The notes under the pieces are model-generated. The model had not been told where the DNA came from. It did not search any database and saw nothing but the letters and a program-made list of their open reading frames with translations. From the NCBI RefSeq assembly GCF_001598555.1, contig NZ_BCZE01000029.1, positions 35,630 through 99,629 on the forward strand: DNA of 64,000 nucleotides, in the 5' to 3' direction. Source of the DNA: Novosphingobium rosa NBRC 15208 (GTDB taxonomy: Bacteria; Pseudomonadota; Alphaproteobacteria; Sphingomonadales; Sphingomonadaceae). Every line of letters starts with the position of its first letter. Positions within the stretch are counted from its first letter, which is position 1. This document shows positions 26,354 through 35,575 of this stretch, piece by piece. The position numbers were made by a program, and so were the translations under genes.

Positions 26354-27214
26354 ATGGCCAATCCCATCCTTCGCCAGAAGCTCGCCAGCGGCAAGTTCTT
26401 CGTCGTGCCCGGCATTCAGGACATGATTACCGCCGTCATCGCCAACAAGGTCGGCTTCGACATCGTCTATGGCACCGGCTACTGGCTCACCGCCAGCGCC
26501 TGGGGCCTGCCCGATGCCGGCATCGCCACCTACACCGAGATGAAGAACCGCATGGAAACGCTGGTGCGCACCAGCGACAGCGCGGTGATCGCGGACGGCG
26601 ACACCGGCTATGGCGGGCTGCTCAACGTGCATCACACGGTGAAGGGCTATGAGGCGGCGGGCGTCACCTCGATCCAGATCGAGGATCAGGAATTCCCCAA
26701 GAAATGCGGCCACACGCCCTTCCGCCGGGTGATCCCGCTCGAGGATATGGTCGAGAAGATCAAGGTGGCCGTGGCCGCGCGCGAAAGCGAGGACTTCCTC
26801 GTCATCGCCCGCAGCGACGCGCGCCAGAGCGAGGGCTTCGATGCCACGATGCGCCGCATGGAAGCCTATGACAAGGCCGGCGCCCATGTGCTCTTCCCCG
26901 AGGCGCTGGAAAGCGAAGAGGAAATGGCCAAGGCCTGCGCCGCCTTCGACAAGCCGCTGATGGCCAATATGGCCAATGGCGGATCGACCCCGATCCCGCT
27001 GGCCAAGGTGCTGGAAGAGATTGGCTATGCCTATGCCATCTATCCCTCGCTCACCTCGCTGGTGGCGGCAACGGCCATGGAAAAGGCCCTGCGCGACCTG
27101 AAGGACCATGGCATCGGCGAGCCCGAGGGCATCTTCAACTTCAAGGAGTTCTGCTCGCTGATCGGCTTCGACGAGGTCTGGGCCTTCGAGAAGCAGTGGG
27201 CCAAGGGCGCCTGA
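26354..27214 (+). CDS. Isocitrate-lyase/PEP-mutase superfamily lyase, 2,3-dimethylmalate-lyase-like
   Basis: 286 residues of the PEP mutase/ICL barrel family. Visible features are VPGIQDMITAVIANKVGFDIVYGTG, ADGDTGYGG (metal-binding Asp), SIQIEDQEFPKKCGH with the lyase-type KKCGH loop and catalytic Cys, and FLVIARSDAR. The KKCGH loop marks C-C lyases (methylisocitrate, dimethylmalate, oxaloacetate cleaving) rather than phosphonate mutases. Dimethylmalate lyase yields pyruvate and propionate from the product of a LeuCD-like hydratase, and two such hydratases lie in this island. This functional link is inference; plain oxaloacetate or methylisocitrate cleavage remains possible. Confidence 0.8.
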   Translation: MANPILRQKLASGKFFVVPGIQDMITAVIANKVGFDIVYGTGYWLTASAWGLPDAGIATYTEMKNRMETLVRTSDSAVIADGDTGYGGLLNVHHTVKGYEAAGVTSIQIEDQEFPKKCGHTPFRRVIPLEDMVEKIKVAVAARESEDFLVIARSDARQSEGFDATMRRMEAYDKAGAHVLFPEALESEEEMAKACAAFDKPLMANMANGGSTPIPLAKVLEEIGYAYAIYPSLTSLVAATAMEKALRDLKDHGIGEPEGIFNFKEFCSLIGFDEVWAFEKQWAKGA

Positions 27215-27219
27215 CCGCC

Positions 27220-28365
27220 ATGGCCACCAGCAACAACGCCCTTGGGAACAGCCGCGACATCGCCGCCGCCGTCCTGACGCAGAGCGGCGGCCACGCCGCC
27301 CCCTATGCCACCAGCCATCCGCTGGAGGTGAAAACCCTGCAACTGGCCGATCCCAAACCCGGCGAGGTGCTGGTGCGGATCGATGCGGCGGGCCTGTGTC
27401 ATTCGGACCTCTCGGTTATCAACGGCGACCGGCAGCGCCCGATGCCCATGGCGCTGGGCCATGAGGCGGCAGGCACCGTGCTGGCTTTGGGCGATCCCGA
27501 GGAACCGGGCCTGGCCGTGGGCGACCGCGTGGTGCTGGTCTTCCTGCCCAGCTGCGGCCAATGCCCCACCTGCCAGTCGGGCGAGGGTTACCTTTGCGCG
27601 AATGGCGCGGCAGCCAATGGCAAGGGCGAGTTGATGCGCGGCGGCACGCGCCTGTCCTGCGATGGCGATCACATCCATCACCATCTGGGCGTCTCGGCCT
27701 TTGCCACGCAGGCGGTGGTGGACCGGCGCAGTCTGGTCAAGGTCGATGCCGATATCCCGCCCGAAACCGCCGCGCTCTTCGGCTGCGCGGTGTTGACAGG
27801 GGTGGGCGCGGTGATGAACACCGCCGCCGTGCGGCCCGGCGAAAGCGTGCTGATCTATGGCCTTGGCGGCGTGGGTCTGGCCGCTCTGCTGGGCGCGCTG
27901 GCGGCGGGGGCGCAGCCGGTCTATGCCGTCGATCCCAGTCCGGAAAAGCGGGCGCTGGCGGTGGAGCTGGGGGCAGCCGCAGCCGTCGCCCCCGGCGATG
28001 AGGGCGAGCTGACCGGCACCGATGTCGTGGTGGAAACCGTGGGCAAGGCCGCCGTGCTGGCGCAGGCCTACAAGGCGGCGCGGCGCGGCGGGCGCATCGT
28101 GACGGTCGGCCTGCCCAATCCATCGGCAACGCTGGAGATCAACGCCCTCTCGCTGGTGGCCGACGGCAAGACGCTGATGGGCAGCTACATGGGCTCCTCG
28201 ATCCCCTCGCGCGATATTCCGCGCTACATCGCCCTGTGGCGCGCCGGGCGGCTGCCTGTCGAACGCCTGCTCACCTCCAAGGGCTCGCTGGAAGAGATCA
28301 ATGAGCTGATGGACAAGCTCGAACGCGGCGAGGCGATCCGTCAGGTGGTGATCCCCGCCTGGTGA
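27220..28365 (+). CDS. Zinc-dependent alcohol dehydrogenase (MDR family)
   Basis: 381 residues. The catalytic zinc Cys is in AGLCHSDLSVINGD and the structural-zinc segment is LPSCGQCPTCQSGEGYLC. GHEAAGTV and the NAD fold GLGGVGLAALLGALAAGA follow. It resembles class III/ADH-type enzymes acting on alcohols or formaldehyde adducts. The ATG at 27220 lies 5 bases after the lyase stop, so the two are co-transcribed. Its substrate is unknown; it could convert an alcohol intermediate to the aldehyde used by one of the three aldehyde dehydrogenases. The island's best palindrome follows 3 bases after its stop. Confidence 0.88.
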   Translation: MATSNNALGNSRDIAAAVLTQSGGHAAPYATSHPLEVKTLQLADPKPGEVLVRIDAAGLCHSDLSVINGDRQRPMPMALGHEAAGTVLALGDPEEPGLAVGDRVVLVFLPSCGQCPTCQSGEGYLCANGAAANGKGELMRGGTRLSCDGDHIHHHLGVSAFATQAVVDRRSLVKVDADIPPETAALFGCAVLTGVGAVMNTAAVRPGESVLIYGLGGVGLAALLGALAAGAQPVYAVDPSPEKRALAVELGAAAAVAPGDEGELTGTDVVVETVGKAAVLAQAYKAARRGGRIVTVGLPNPSATLEINALSLVADGKTLMGSYMGSSIPSRDIPRYIALWRAGRLPVERLLTSKGSLEEINELMDKLERGEAIRQVVIPAW

Positions 28366-28368
28366 CGC

Positions 28369-28393
28369 CAACTATCCGACAGGCGGATAGTTG
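28369..28393. promoter_or_regulatory. Best island palindrome, CAACTATCCG-N5-CGGATAGTTG
   Basis: A perfect 10-base-arm inverted repeat with centre ACAGG. It lies at the left end of the 309-base gap upstream of the IclR gene, just after the dehydrogenase stop, and is the most symmetric of the 12 copies in the island. Confidence 0.8.
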
Positions 28394-28549
28394 ATTTCTT
28401 TTGCCAGCGGCAGAGCGATCTGCTGACACTCTGCGCATGCCGAGCAGAACAAAAACCTGACGGCGGGGATGACTGATTTTGGCGGGTTCGCGCGGGGTTG
28501 CGCGCCGGGCCCGCCCGCTGTCTTGCGGGCCGGGCGCCATCGGGCCGCC

Positions 28550-28566
28550 TCTCCGACAGGCGGTTG
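28550..28566. promoter_or_regulatory. Island palindrome, TCTCCG-ACAGG-CGGTTG
   Basis: A weaker copy with the same ACAGG centre as the site at 28369, 109 bases upstream of the IclR gene. It is the middle of three sites in this gap; together they suggest autoregulation. Confidence 0.55.
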
Positions 28567-28601
28567 TTCCAACAGGATTTTCGGCTCTGCGTCAGATGAC
28601 G

Positions 28602-28618
28602 TATCCGCCTGTCGGATA
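28602..28618. promoter_or_regulatory. Island palindrome, TATCCG-CCTGT-CGGATA
   Basis: Perfect 6-base arms, centre CCTGT (the complement of ACAGG), 57 bases upstream of the IclR start. The position suits autorepression or activation. The rest of the 28366-28674 gap is the regulator's promoter; I see no small gene in it. Confidence 0.75.
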
Positions 28619-28674
28619 AAAAGGGTGACACTCCCGCTGCCAGCTTCGGCGCTTGGATGCCCAGGGAGAAAGTC

Positions 28675-29460
28675 ATGGAAAAAGGCGTTCCGATTCGTTC
28701 GATCACACGGTCCATTGCCGCGCTCAAGGCGATCAACCGCCATGGATCGCTCTCGATGATGGAAATCGCCAAGGCCTCCGAAGTGCCCTATCCCACCGCC
28801 TGCCGCATCGTGCAGACGCTGCTCTACGAAGGCCTGATCGAGCAAGAACCGGCCCGCAAGCGCTATCGCGCCACCGCCATGGTGCAGACGCTGGCCACCG
28901 GCTTCCAGCATGACGATGAACTGGTGCGCATCGCCCGCCCGCATATCGTGGCGCTGACCAAGAAGGTGGGCTGGCCGCTCTCCATCGCCATCCGCGTGGG
29001 GCGCGACATGATGCTGCGCGACAGCACCCATGCCAATTCCTCGCTGACCTTCGAGCATTACTATCCCGGCTTCACCCTGCCCATTCTGGACAGCGCCTCG
29101 GGTAAGGTCTCCATGGCCTATGCCCCCGATGACGAGCGCGAGATGATCCTGCGCTTCATGCGCGTGTCGCAGGATATCGACATCAACTATCTCGACACCG
29201 CCGAGGTCAGCCTGGATGTCGAGCGCATCCGCGCCAATGGCTATGCGGTGCAGGGGCGCAACCACTACAACCTCACCCCCGGCAAGACCACCTCGATCGC
29301 CGTGCCGATCTTCAAGAACGGCCATTACGAGGCGGCGATGACGCTGGCCTTCTTCGTGGCCGCAATGAAGCTCTCCACCGCGCTGGAGCGCTATCTACCC
29401 GATCTGCAGGAGACGGCGGCGGCGATCAGCCACGATCTGTCCAACGGCGTGATGCAGTAA
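28675..29460 (+). CDS. IclR-family regulator (MhpR-like), probable master regulator of the island
   Basis: 261 residues. The winged helix-turn-helix reads VPIRSITRSIAALKAINRHGSLSMMEIAKASEVPYPTACRIVQ in two parts, very like MhpR, the activator of phenylpropionate catabolism. The C-terminal effector domain includes SSLTFEHYYPG, SASGKVSMAYAP and TSIAVPIFKNGHY. The ATG at 28675 has GGGAG 7 bases upstream; an ATG at 28657 lacks one. Three palindromes precede it and nine more copies lie at other operon promoters of the island, so it is the best candidate to bind them. Its inducer is probably an aromatic, heterocyclic or diacid intermediate. Confidence 0.9.
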   Translation: MEKGVPIRSITRSIAALKAINRHGSLSMMEIAKASEVPYPTACRIVQTLLYEGLIEQEPARKRYRATAMVQTLATGFQHDDELVRIARPHIVALTKKVGWPLSIAIRVGRDMMLRDSTHANSSLTFEHYYPGFTLPILDSASGKVSMAYAPDDEREMILRFMRVSQDIDINYLDTAEVSLDVERIRANGYAVQGRNHYNLTPGKTTSIAVPIFKNGHYEAAMTLAFFVAAMKLSTALERYLPDLQETAAAISHDLSNGVMQ

Positions 29461-29462
29461 GC

Positions 29463-29498
29463 AAAAGGCCGGGAAGAGGCGATCTTCCCGGCCTTTTT
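29463..29498 (+). terminator. Strong Rho-independent terminator after the IclR gene
   Basis: AAAAGGCCGGGAAGA (29463-29477) pairs perfectly with TCTTCCCGGCCTTTT (29483-29497) around a 5-base loop. T- and A-runs on both sides make it bidirectional, serving the convergent aldehyde dehydrogenase as well. Confidence 0.9.
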
Positions 29499-29558
29499 AA
29501 AGCATCGTGCGAAACAGTGGGAACCGGTTTTTCGCGAAAACGATGCGGCAACAAAAGC

Positions 29559-31061
29559 TCAGAGCCGCGCGGTGACGGCCTTGGTTTCCAGATAGGCGTC
29601 CAGCCCCTCCTGCCCGAACTCGCGCCCCCAGCCCGACTGGCCGAAGCCGCCGAAGGGGATGTTCGTCCCCACCGCGCCATGGCAGTTGATCGAGACATGG
29701 CCCGAACGGATGCGCTTCACCAAGCGGTGCGCGGTGGAAAGATCGCGCGTCCACACGCTGCCCGACAGGCCGAAGGGCGTGGCATTGGCCATGGCGGCAA
29801 TCGCGTCCAGATCCATGGTGGCAAAGGTCTGGATCGCCATCACCGGGCCGAAGATTTCATCCGTCATCACCGCCATATCGGGGGTGCAATCGGTGAAGAT
29901 CGTCGGCTCGATGAAATTGCCGGGGCGGTCCAGCTTTTGGCCGCCCGCCACCAGCGTGGCGCCATTGGCCTTGGCCCCCTCGATATAGCCCATCACCTTG
30001 GCGGCATGAGCATCCGAAATCATCGGGCCCTGAAAGCTGGCGGGATCGAGGCCGTGCCCCAGCTTCATCGCGGCGACGAAGCCCTTCAACCCCTCGATCA
30101 GCGCGTCATGCACAGCCTCATGCACGAAGATGCGCGTCCCGGCCATGCAGTTCTGCCCCTGCAGGAAGAAGGTGGCCAGCGCCACGCCGGGTACCGCCAG
30201 CGCCAGATCAGCATCGGGCATCACCACCACCGGGCTCTTGCCACCCAGCTCCAGACTGACCTTTTTCAGATTGCCGGTGGCCGCCACCACGATCTTCTTG
30301 CCCGTGGCGGTCGAGCCGGTGAAGCTGATCTTGTCGACATCGGGATGCGCGGCCAGCGCCGCCCCGGCATCGGCCCCGAGCCCATTGACGATGTTGACCA
30401 CCCCCGCCGGGAAACCGGCATCGACGATCATCTGCCCCAAGGCCAGCACCGACAGCGGCGTTTCCTCCGAGGGTTTCATCACCACCGTGCAGCCCGCCGC
30501 CAGCGCGGGCGCCAGCTTCAGGATCGCGGTGGAAAGCGGCACATTCCACGGCACGATCAGCCCGGCCACGCCAACGGGTTCCCGCAGCGTATAGGTCAGT
30601 GCTTCGGTTGCGGCGGCGATATGGCGGGGCGGGGCAATGGTGGTGCCCTCGATCCGCATGATGGCCCCGGCGTAATAGTCCACCATCTCCACGCAATTGG
30701 CGGTGGTGAGGCCCGCAATAAAGCCCGGCATGCCATTGTCGAGAATGTCGAGCTGGGTCAGCAGCGTGGCCTTGGCCTCCATGATCCGCGCGAGGCGGAA
30801 CATCAGCGCGGTACGCTCTGCGACAGTCAGGCGGCCCCATGGGCCCTCGAAAGCGGCGCGGGCGGCGGCCACGGCGCGGTCGATCTGCGCCGCGCCACCG
30901 ATGGCGAAGCAGGCCAGTTCCAGACCGGTGGCAGGGTCTTTGCTGGCCATCTCGCCGCTGCCATCGACCCATTCATTGGCGATCAGCAGGCAGTGCTTCT
31001 GCTTGAGAAACGCCTCGGTTTCAGGGGCGATGGCGTGGCCGTCGAAAGGCAGGGCGCTCAT
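29559..31061 (-). CDS. Aldehyde dehydrogenase family protein
   Basis: 500 residues. Motifs: AGLIVPWNVPLSTAILKLAP, SLELGGKSPVVVMPDADL (catalytic Glu) and FFLQGQNCMAGTR (catalytic Cys; the usual NAGQxC is replaced by LQGQNC). It is paralogous to the dehydrogenase at 20572. The start at 31061 overlaps the stop of the upstream monooxygenase as ATGA, so translation is coupled and the ATG 18 bases upstream is unlikely. It is the last gene of a three-gene leftward operon (NodB-fold hydrolase, monooxygenase, dehydrogenase), suggesting it oxidises an aldehyde formed after ring oxidation. Confidence 0.9.
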   Translation of the reverse strand: MSALPFDGHAIAPETEAFLKQKHCLLIANEWVDGSGEMASKDPATGLELACFAIGGAAQIDRAVAAARAAFEGPWGRLTVAERTALMFRLARIMEAKATLLTQLDILDNGMPGFIAGLTTANCVEMVDYYAGAIMRIEGTTIAPPRHIAAATEALTYTLREPVGVAGLIVPWNVPLSTAILKLAPALAAGCTVVMKPSEETPLSVLALGQMIVDAGFPAGVVNIVNGLGADAGAALAAHPDVDKISFTGSTATGKKIVVAATGNLKKVSLELGGKSPVVVMPDADLALAVPGVALATFFLQGQNCMAGTRIFVHEAVHDALIEGLKGFVAAMKLGHGLDPASFQGPMISDAHAAKVMGYIEGAKANGATLVAGGQKLDRPGNFIEPTIFTDCTPDMAVMTDEIFGPVMAIQTFATMDLDAIAAMANATPFGLSGSVWTRDLSTAHRLVKRIRSGHVSINCHGAVGTNIPFGGFGQSGWGREFGQEGLDAYLETKAVTARL

Positions 31062-32209
31062 ACCGGCACCGTACGGCAATCATAGGTGAACAGGCCCAGC
31101 GACTCCTCGTCCTTCATCTTCGTAAGACCGAACAGATCGGTGTCCGCCCCCTGCATGCGGTCGGCATTGGCATTGGATTCCGCCTGAATGAAGGTGGCGC
31201 GTTCGTGGCGCGCCGCTTCATAGCGCTGCAAGCCTTCGGCCACATCACCCGCCTCCGCCAGAGCGCGGGCCAGCACGACGGCATCCTCGATGGCGCAGGC
31301 CGCGCCATGGCCGAGGAACGGCGTCATCGCATGGGCCGCATCGCCCATCAGCGTGACATTGCCGTCCAGCACCCAGCCGGGCAGCGCGCTGCGCGCATTG
31401 ATCGCCCATTTGTACATAGGGTTGCGGCAGGCCGCCTCGATCAGCAGCTGGGCATCCCCGCACCAGCCCGCATAGGTGGCGCGCACCTCTTCGGGATCGG
31501 CCAAAGTGGTCCAGCCTTCCTGGTTCCAGCCGCTCTGGCGGGCGAAGAAGACCAGATTCATCGCCCTGGATTCGCGAATGTTGTAGCGCGTGATCATGCG
31601 ATCCGGCCCGATGATGATGCCGGGCAGATCGGACAAAGCCTGCAATTCGGGCGTGACCGGCACCAGACAGCGCCAGGCGACATGGCCGGTGAAATGCGGC
31701 GGGGTTGTCTCGAAACGCTCGCGGATCACCGATTTGACGCCATCGGCGCCCACCAGCACATCGCCCGTCACCGTGCCGCCATCGGCCAGCGTGACGGTGG
31801 TGCCATGGCTGCTCACCGCGCCCGCGCCGCAGCGCAGATCCACGCCCGCATCGCGCGCGGCCTGCGTCAGCAGTTCATGCAGATCGGCGCGGTGGATGGT
31901 GACATAGGGCGCGCCATACTTCTGGCGCTGGGTGGAGCGATCCATCTCCACCAGCGTGCGCCCGTCGGACCAATGCTGCAGGCGCTGGCGCACCGGCTCC
32001 ACCCCGGCGGCGGCGACCTCTTCGCAGACCCCGATAAAATCGAGCCCCTTCATGGCATTGGGCGAAAGCGTCACCCCCGCCCCGATCTCACCGAATTGCG
32101 GCGCGCTTTCCAGCAGAGTCACCTTGAACCCCTGCCGGGCGATGGCGGCCGCGGCGGTCATCCCGCCGAGCCCGCCACCGACGATCACGATATGCTCGGA
32201 TCGGCTCAC
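31058..32209 (-). CDS. FAD-dependent aromatic-type monooxygenase (salicylate/6-hydroxynicotinate hydroxylase-like)
   Basis: 383 residues of the class A flavoprotein hydroxylase family: EHIVIVGGGLGGMTAAAAIA (Rossmann fold), TGDVLVGADGVKSVIR (the DG motif) and NVTLMGDAAHAMTPFLGHGAACAIEDA (the GD motif). It uses NAD(P)H and O2 to hydroxylate an activated ring. Its style is close to salicylate hydroxylase and NicC. The start is a GTG at 32209 that overlaps the upstream stop as GTGA; the longer reading lies inside the upstream gene. The actual ring is unknown. Confidence 0.88.
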   Translation of the reverse strand: MSRSEHIVIVGGGLGGMTAAAAIARQGFKVTLLESAPQFGEIGAGVTLSPNAMKGLDFIGVCEEVAAAGVEPVRQRLQHWSDGRTLVEMDRSTQRQKYGAPYVTIHRADLHELLTQAARDAGVDLRCGAGAVSSHGTTVTLADGGTVTGDVLVGADGVKSVIRERFETTPPHFTGHVAWRCLVPVTPELQALSDLPGIIIGPDRMITRYNIRESRAMNLVFFARQSGWNQEGWTTLADPEEVRATYAGWCGDAQLLIEAACRNPMYKWAINARSALPGWVLDGNVTLMGDAAHAMTPFLGHGAACAIEDAVVLARALAEAGDVAEGLQRYEAARHERATFIQAESNANADRMQGADTDLFGLTKMKDEESLGLFTYDCRTVPV

Positions 32210-33135
32210 TTGGGCTGGCTCTGGCCAAGCTGCCCGGGAATGTGGCTTTCGTGATTGGCGAGATACCACTCGGCGATTTCCTCGCGGGTGGCCCACCACA
32301 CGCCGGGCAGGCTCTTGGCATGCTCGATGAACTCGCGCAGCGCGCGCACGCGATGGGCACGGCCCGAGACATGCGGATGCAGGCCGACATTCATGATCCG
32401 GCCCGTCTTCGCGCCCTCGGCATAGAGCACGTCGAGTTCCTCGATCAGCGCGTCGCGGAACTGGTCGGTGGTGAAATTCTTGCGGGTGATGAAGGTGAAA
32501 TCATTGATCTCGTTGGAATAGGGTACCGAGACGATGGGCCCGTTGGGGGTGCGCAGCATGAAGGGCTGATCGTCATTCATGATGTCGCAGTAGAAGGTGC
32601 AGCCATATTCCGCGAGGATGTCCGCCGTCTGCATCGTGCCACGCAGACTGGACGACAGCCAGCCCTTGGACTTGCGGCCGGTGAACTTCTCGAACTGGTC
32701 AAGGCTGCGCAGGATGATGTCGCGCTCTTTCTCGGGCTGGTCGTTGAAGCTGGTCAGCAGCTCGCCCTGCTCCCAATTGTGGGTCAGCAGCTCCCAGCCG
32801 CGCTCCAGCACGGCATCGGTCATGGCCTTGCGGCGCTCGAAGGTGACGGCGTTGGTGGTGCAGCTGGCCTTCACGCCCAGTTCGTCGAACAGGTCGAACA
32901 GGCGCCAGATGCCCACGCGCTGGCCATATTCGCGCCAGGTGTAGTTGGGGAAATCGGGCGTGTTGGCGGGCAGCGAATCCGGCAGGATCGCCGGGCCGCC
33001 GGCGTAATAGGGCTTGTCGCTGTCCTTGGTCAGATCCCAGGTTTCCAGGTTGAACGTCAGCATCAGGGCAACGCGCGCGCCATTGGGCCACACAAGGGGC
33101 TGGCGCTGCGGCAGAGGGACGTAATCATATTCCAT
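32206..33135 (-). CDS. NodB-fold hydrolase of the PuuE allantoinase/cyclic-imidase type
   Basis: 309 residues annotated by family as polysaccharide deacetylase-like. It begins VALMLTFNLETWDLT; the catalytic DD motif of true NodB deacetylases is replaced by NLE, as in PuuE-type allantoinases and cyclic imide hydrolases that open small N-rings. Further family motifs are GWELLTHNWEQG and GLHPHVSGRAHR. It is the first gene of the leftward operon with the monooxygenase and dehydrogenase. Two paralogues lie at 44282 and 45166. A ring-opening amide hydrolase is more likely than sugar deacetylation. Confidence 0.8.
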   Translation of the reverse strand: MEYDYVPLPQRQPLVWPNGARVALMLTFNLETWDLTKDSDKPYYAGGPAILPDSLPANTPDFPNYTWREYGQRVGIWRLFDLFDELGVKASCTTNAVTFERRKAMTDAVLERGWELLTHNWEQGELLTSFNDQPEKERDIILRSLDQFEKFTGRKSKGWLSSSLRGTMQTADILAEYGCTFYCDIMNDDQPFMLRTPNGPIVSVPYSNEINDFTFITRKNFTTDQFRDALIEELDVLYAEGAKTGRIMNVGLHPHVSGRAHRVRALREFIEHAKSLPGVWWATREEIAEWYLANHESHIPGQLGQSQPK

Positions 33136-33348
33136 AGGACGACACTCGCTGTTTGTTCGTTCGGGGGGATTCGAACCACATATTCGGCATGGGCGCCCCG
33201 CACTCTACGCCATCTCACCGCCCTGCGGACAGACCGGCGCGCAAGGAAGCGCGAGCAGTCCGTTTCGTGGCAATCAGAGACTCGCAAAGCGCGTGACGGC
33301 AGCCATGCAGCGCAAGGCTTCGCGGCAGGTCGATCCTTTTTCCAGCTT

Positions 33349-33365
33349 TATCCGTCAGGCGGATA
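33349..33365. promoter_or_regulatory. Island palindrome, TATCCG-TCAGG-CGGATA
   Basis: Perfect 6-base arms. It lies in the 386-base gap between the divergent NodB-fold hydrolase (33135) and LeuC-like (33522) genes, 51 bases before a second copy. A paired arrangement fits control of both operons. Confidence 0.75.
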
Positions 33366-33399
33366 ATGGCGGGAAAAAAGCCTGCGCGGCGAGGGCCTT

Positions 33400-33416
33400 T
33401 ATCCGCAGGTCGGACA
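33400..33416. promoter_or_regulatory. Island palindrome, TATCCG-CAGGT-CGGACA
   Basis: Left arm perfect, right arm with one mismatch; 106 bases upstream of the TTG start of the LeuC-like gene. The remainder of the 33136-33521 gap shows no gene. Confidence 0.7.
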
Positions 33417-33521
33417 GAGCGCCGCCGCTGTCACGCAGGCTCTGGCCGCAAGGCTAGACCGACCGCTCACATCCCCACGCCGCCGGGGCCTTCCTTGCGG
33501 CGCAACCGGAAGTCGACCCCC

Positions 33522-34949
33522 TTGGCCAGAGCGCTCACCCTCTACGAAAAACTGTGGCAATCGCATGTGGTGGCCGATCTGGGCGAGGGCGAGGCTTTGC
33601 TCTACATCGACCGCCAGATCCTGCATGAGGTGTCCAGCCCGCAGGCCTTCGTCGCCCTGCGTGAGGCCGGGCGCCAGCTGCGCCGCCGCGAGACCCATTA
33701 TGCCGTGGCCGATCACGCCGTGCCCACCCGCAGCCCCCATGCCGACAAGCATCGCCATGGCGCGGTGGCGGACCCTCAGGCCAGCGCCCAGATCGCCGAG
33801 CTGGAGGCCAATGTGCAGGCCTTCGGCGTGCCCTATGCCGATCTCGACGGGCCCGAACAGGGCATCGTCCACGTGATCGGGCCGGAGAGCGGTTTCACCC
33901 TGCCGGGCACCACCATCGTCTGCGGCGACAGTCACACCACCACACACGGTGCTTTTGGAGCCTTGGCCTTCGGCATCGGCGCCAGCGAGCAGGGCACGGT
34001 GATGGCCGCGCAATGCCTGCGCCAGAGCCGGATGAAGACCATGCGGATCGATCTGACGGGCCAGCGCCATCCGCTGATCGCCGCCAAGGACATCGCCCTG
34101 GCGATCATCGCCACCATCGGCGCCCATGGCGCGGCAGGCCATGCGGTGGAGTTCACCGGGCCGGTGGTGCGCGCCATGAGCATGGCCGAGCGCATGACCC
34201 TGTGCAACATGATGATCGAGGCGGGCAGCCGCATCGGTCTGGTCGCGCCCGACGCTACCACCTATGCCTATCTGAAGGGCCGCCGTCTGGCCCCGGCAGG
34301 CGCGCTGTGGGACCGGGCCGTCGCCCATTGGGAGACGCTGGCCAGCGATGCCGATGCCCTTTACGACAAGCTGCTGACCTTCGCTGTCGGAAGCCTTGCC
34401 CCACAGGTCAGCTGGGGCACCACCCCCGATCAGACCCTGCCCATCGACACCCCCCTGCCCGATCCCGGGACGCTCGGCGATCCCGCCGCCCGGCGTCAGC
34501 TGGAAAAGGCGCTGGCCTATATGGATCTGGCGCCCGGCCAGACCATGGCGGGCGTGCCCATCGCCCGGGTGTTCATCGGCTCCTGCACCAATGGCCGCAT
34601 CGAGGATCTGCGCGCCGCCGCCGCCGTTGCCTATGGCAGGCAGGTGGCGCCCGGCGTGCAGGCGCTGGTGGTGCCCGGCTCCGCGGCAACCCGCGCTCAG
34701 GCCGAGGCCGAGGGCCTCGACCGCATCTTTCTCAAGGCCGGTTTCGAATGGCGTCTGGCGGGCTGCTCGATGTGCGTGGCGATGAACGATGACCGCCTCG
34801 CGCCCGGCGAGCGCTGCGCCTCCACCTCCAACCGCAATTTCGAGGGCCGGCAGGGCCCGGGTGGCCGCACCCATCTGATGAGCCCCGCCATGGCCGCCGC
34901 CGCCGCCGTCACCGGCCATATCACCGATGTCAGGACCCTGCCCGCATGA
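33522..34949 (+). CDS. Aconitase-family hydratase large subunit (LeuC-like), copy 1
   Basis: 475 residues, like LeuC (466). A TTG start at 33522 gives the canonical [17 protein letters not shown]-terminus; an ATG at 33366 would translate through both palindromes and is rejected. Key motifs: [34 protein letters not shown] and [10 protein letters not shown], which supply the three cysteines of the 4Fe-4S cluster, and [12 protein letters not shown]. LeuC-like enzymes hydrate isopropylmaleate, methylmaleate or dimethylmaleate. The small subunit follows with an ATGA overlap. No leuB or leuA is nearby, and a second pair exists at 47126, which supports a catabolic role. Confidence 0.88.
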   Translation: MARALTLYEKLWQSHVVADLGEGEALLYIDRQILHEVSSPQAFVALREAGRQLRRRETHYAVADHAVPTRSPHADKHRHGAVADPQASAQIAELEANVQAFGVPYADLDGPEQGIVHVIGPESGFTLPGTTIVCGDSHTTTHGAFGALAFGIGASEQGTVMAAQCLRQSRMKTMRIDLTGQRHPLIAAKDIALAIIATIGAHGAAGHAVEFTGPVVRAMSMAERMTLCNMMIEAGSRIGLVAPDATTYAYLKGRRLAPAGALWDRAVAHWETLASDADALYDKLLTFAVGSLAPQVSWGTTPDQTLPIDTPLPDPGTLGDPAARRQLEKALAYMDLAPGQTMAGVPIARVFIGSCTNGRIEDLRAAAAVAYGRQVAPGVQALVVPGSAATRAQAEAEGLDRIFLKAGFEWRLAGCSMCVAMNDDRLAPGERCASTSNRNFEGRQGPGGRTHLMSPAMAAAAAVTGHITDVRTLPA

Positions 34950-35575
34950 CCCCGCCGCCTTTCACGACCGTCTCGGGCCCCGCCGCGCCGATGCCCGAGG
35001 ACAACATCGACACCGACATCATCTTTCCGGCGCGCTTCCTGCTGATCACCGCGCGCGAGGGACTGGGCCGCTATGCCTTCCATGACCGCCGCTTCGATGC
35101 CGATGGCGCCGAAGTGGCCGATCACATCCTGAACCGCGCGCCGTTCCGCAAGGCGCCGATCCTGATCGCCGGGGCCAATTTCGGCTCGGGCTCCAGCCGG
35201 GAGCAGGCGGTCTGGGCACTGCTGGGCATGGGGGTGCGCTGCGTGATCGCCCCCTCCTTCGGCGAGATCTTCCATGGCAATTGCCTGCGCAACGGCATTC
35301 TGCCGATCACCCTGCCGCCCGCCATGGTCGAGATGCTGATGGCCGATGCCGCCAGGGGGATCGCGGCCACCGTCGATCTTCCCGCCCAGTCCCTGACCTT
35401 CGAGGGCCGCGAAGCGATCCCCTTCGACATCGCCCCCGAACGCAAGGAGGCGCTGATCCATGGCTGGGACGAAACCGCCCAGATCCTGAACCGCTTCGCC
35501 GGACCGATCGCGCAATTCGAGGCCGCGCAGCGCGCCACCCAACCCTGGCTTTATTCCAAGGAGTCCGCCGCATGA
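34946..35575 (+). CDS. Aconitase-family hydratase small subunit (LeuD-like), copy 1
   Basis: 209 residues, the LeuD length. The swivelling domain has [39 protein letters not shown] and [13 protein letters not shown]. Its ATG overlaps the LeuC-like stop (ATGA), and its own stop overlaps the next start, so the three proteins are made together. With the large subunit it should add water to a maleate-type double bond. Together with the isocitrate-lyase-fold enzyme at 26354 it could form a dimethylmaleate hydratase/dimethylmalate lyase route; that pairing is inference. Confidence 0.88.
   Translation: MTPPPFTTVSGPAAPMPEDNIDTDIIFPARFLLITAREGLGRYAFHDRRFDADGAEVADHILNRAPFRKAPILIAGANFGSGSSREQAVWALLGMGVRCVIAPSFGEIFHGNCLRNGILPITLPPAMVEMLMADAARGIAATVDLPAQSLTFEGREAIPFDIAPERKEALIHGWDETAQILNRFAGPIAQFEAAQRATQPWLYSKESAA

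Noticed and set aside
33160..33225. tRNA-like string on the minus strand (GGTTCGAATCC, as in a T-loop, with a GGCGTAGAG-like D-arm) upstream of the NodB-fold gene
   Set aside because: The T-stem does not pair, no 5' acceptor strand matches the 3' CCCCGAA, and no 7-base anticodon loop with a 5-bp stem forms. At most it is a chance match or an old tRNA fragment.
33366..33521. N-terminal extension of the LeuC-like protein from an upstream ATG
   Set aside because: It would encode 52 residues of basic, low-complexity sequence across an operator site and does not match any LeuC; the TTG at 33522 gives the normal start.
33522..35575. Assigning LeuC/LeuD copy 1 to leucine biosynthesis
   Set aside because: There is no leuA or leuB beside it, a second pair lies 12 kb away, and it is coupled to an amidase and preceded by the island palindrome.
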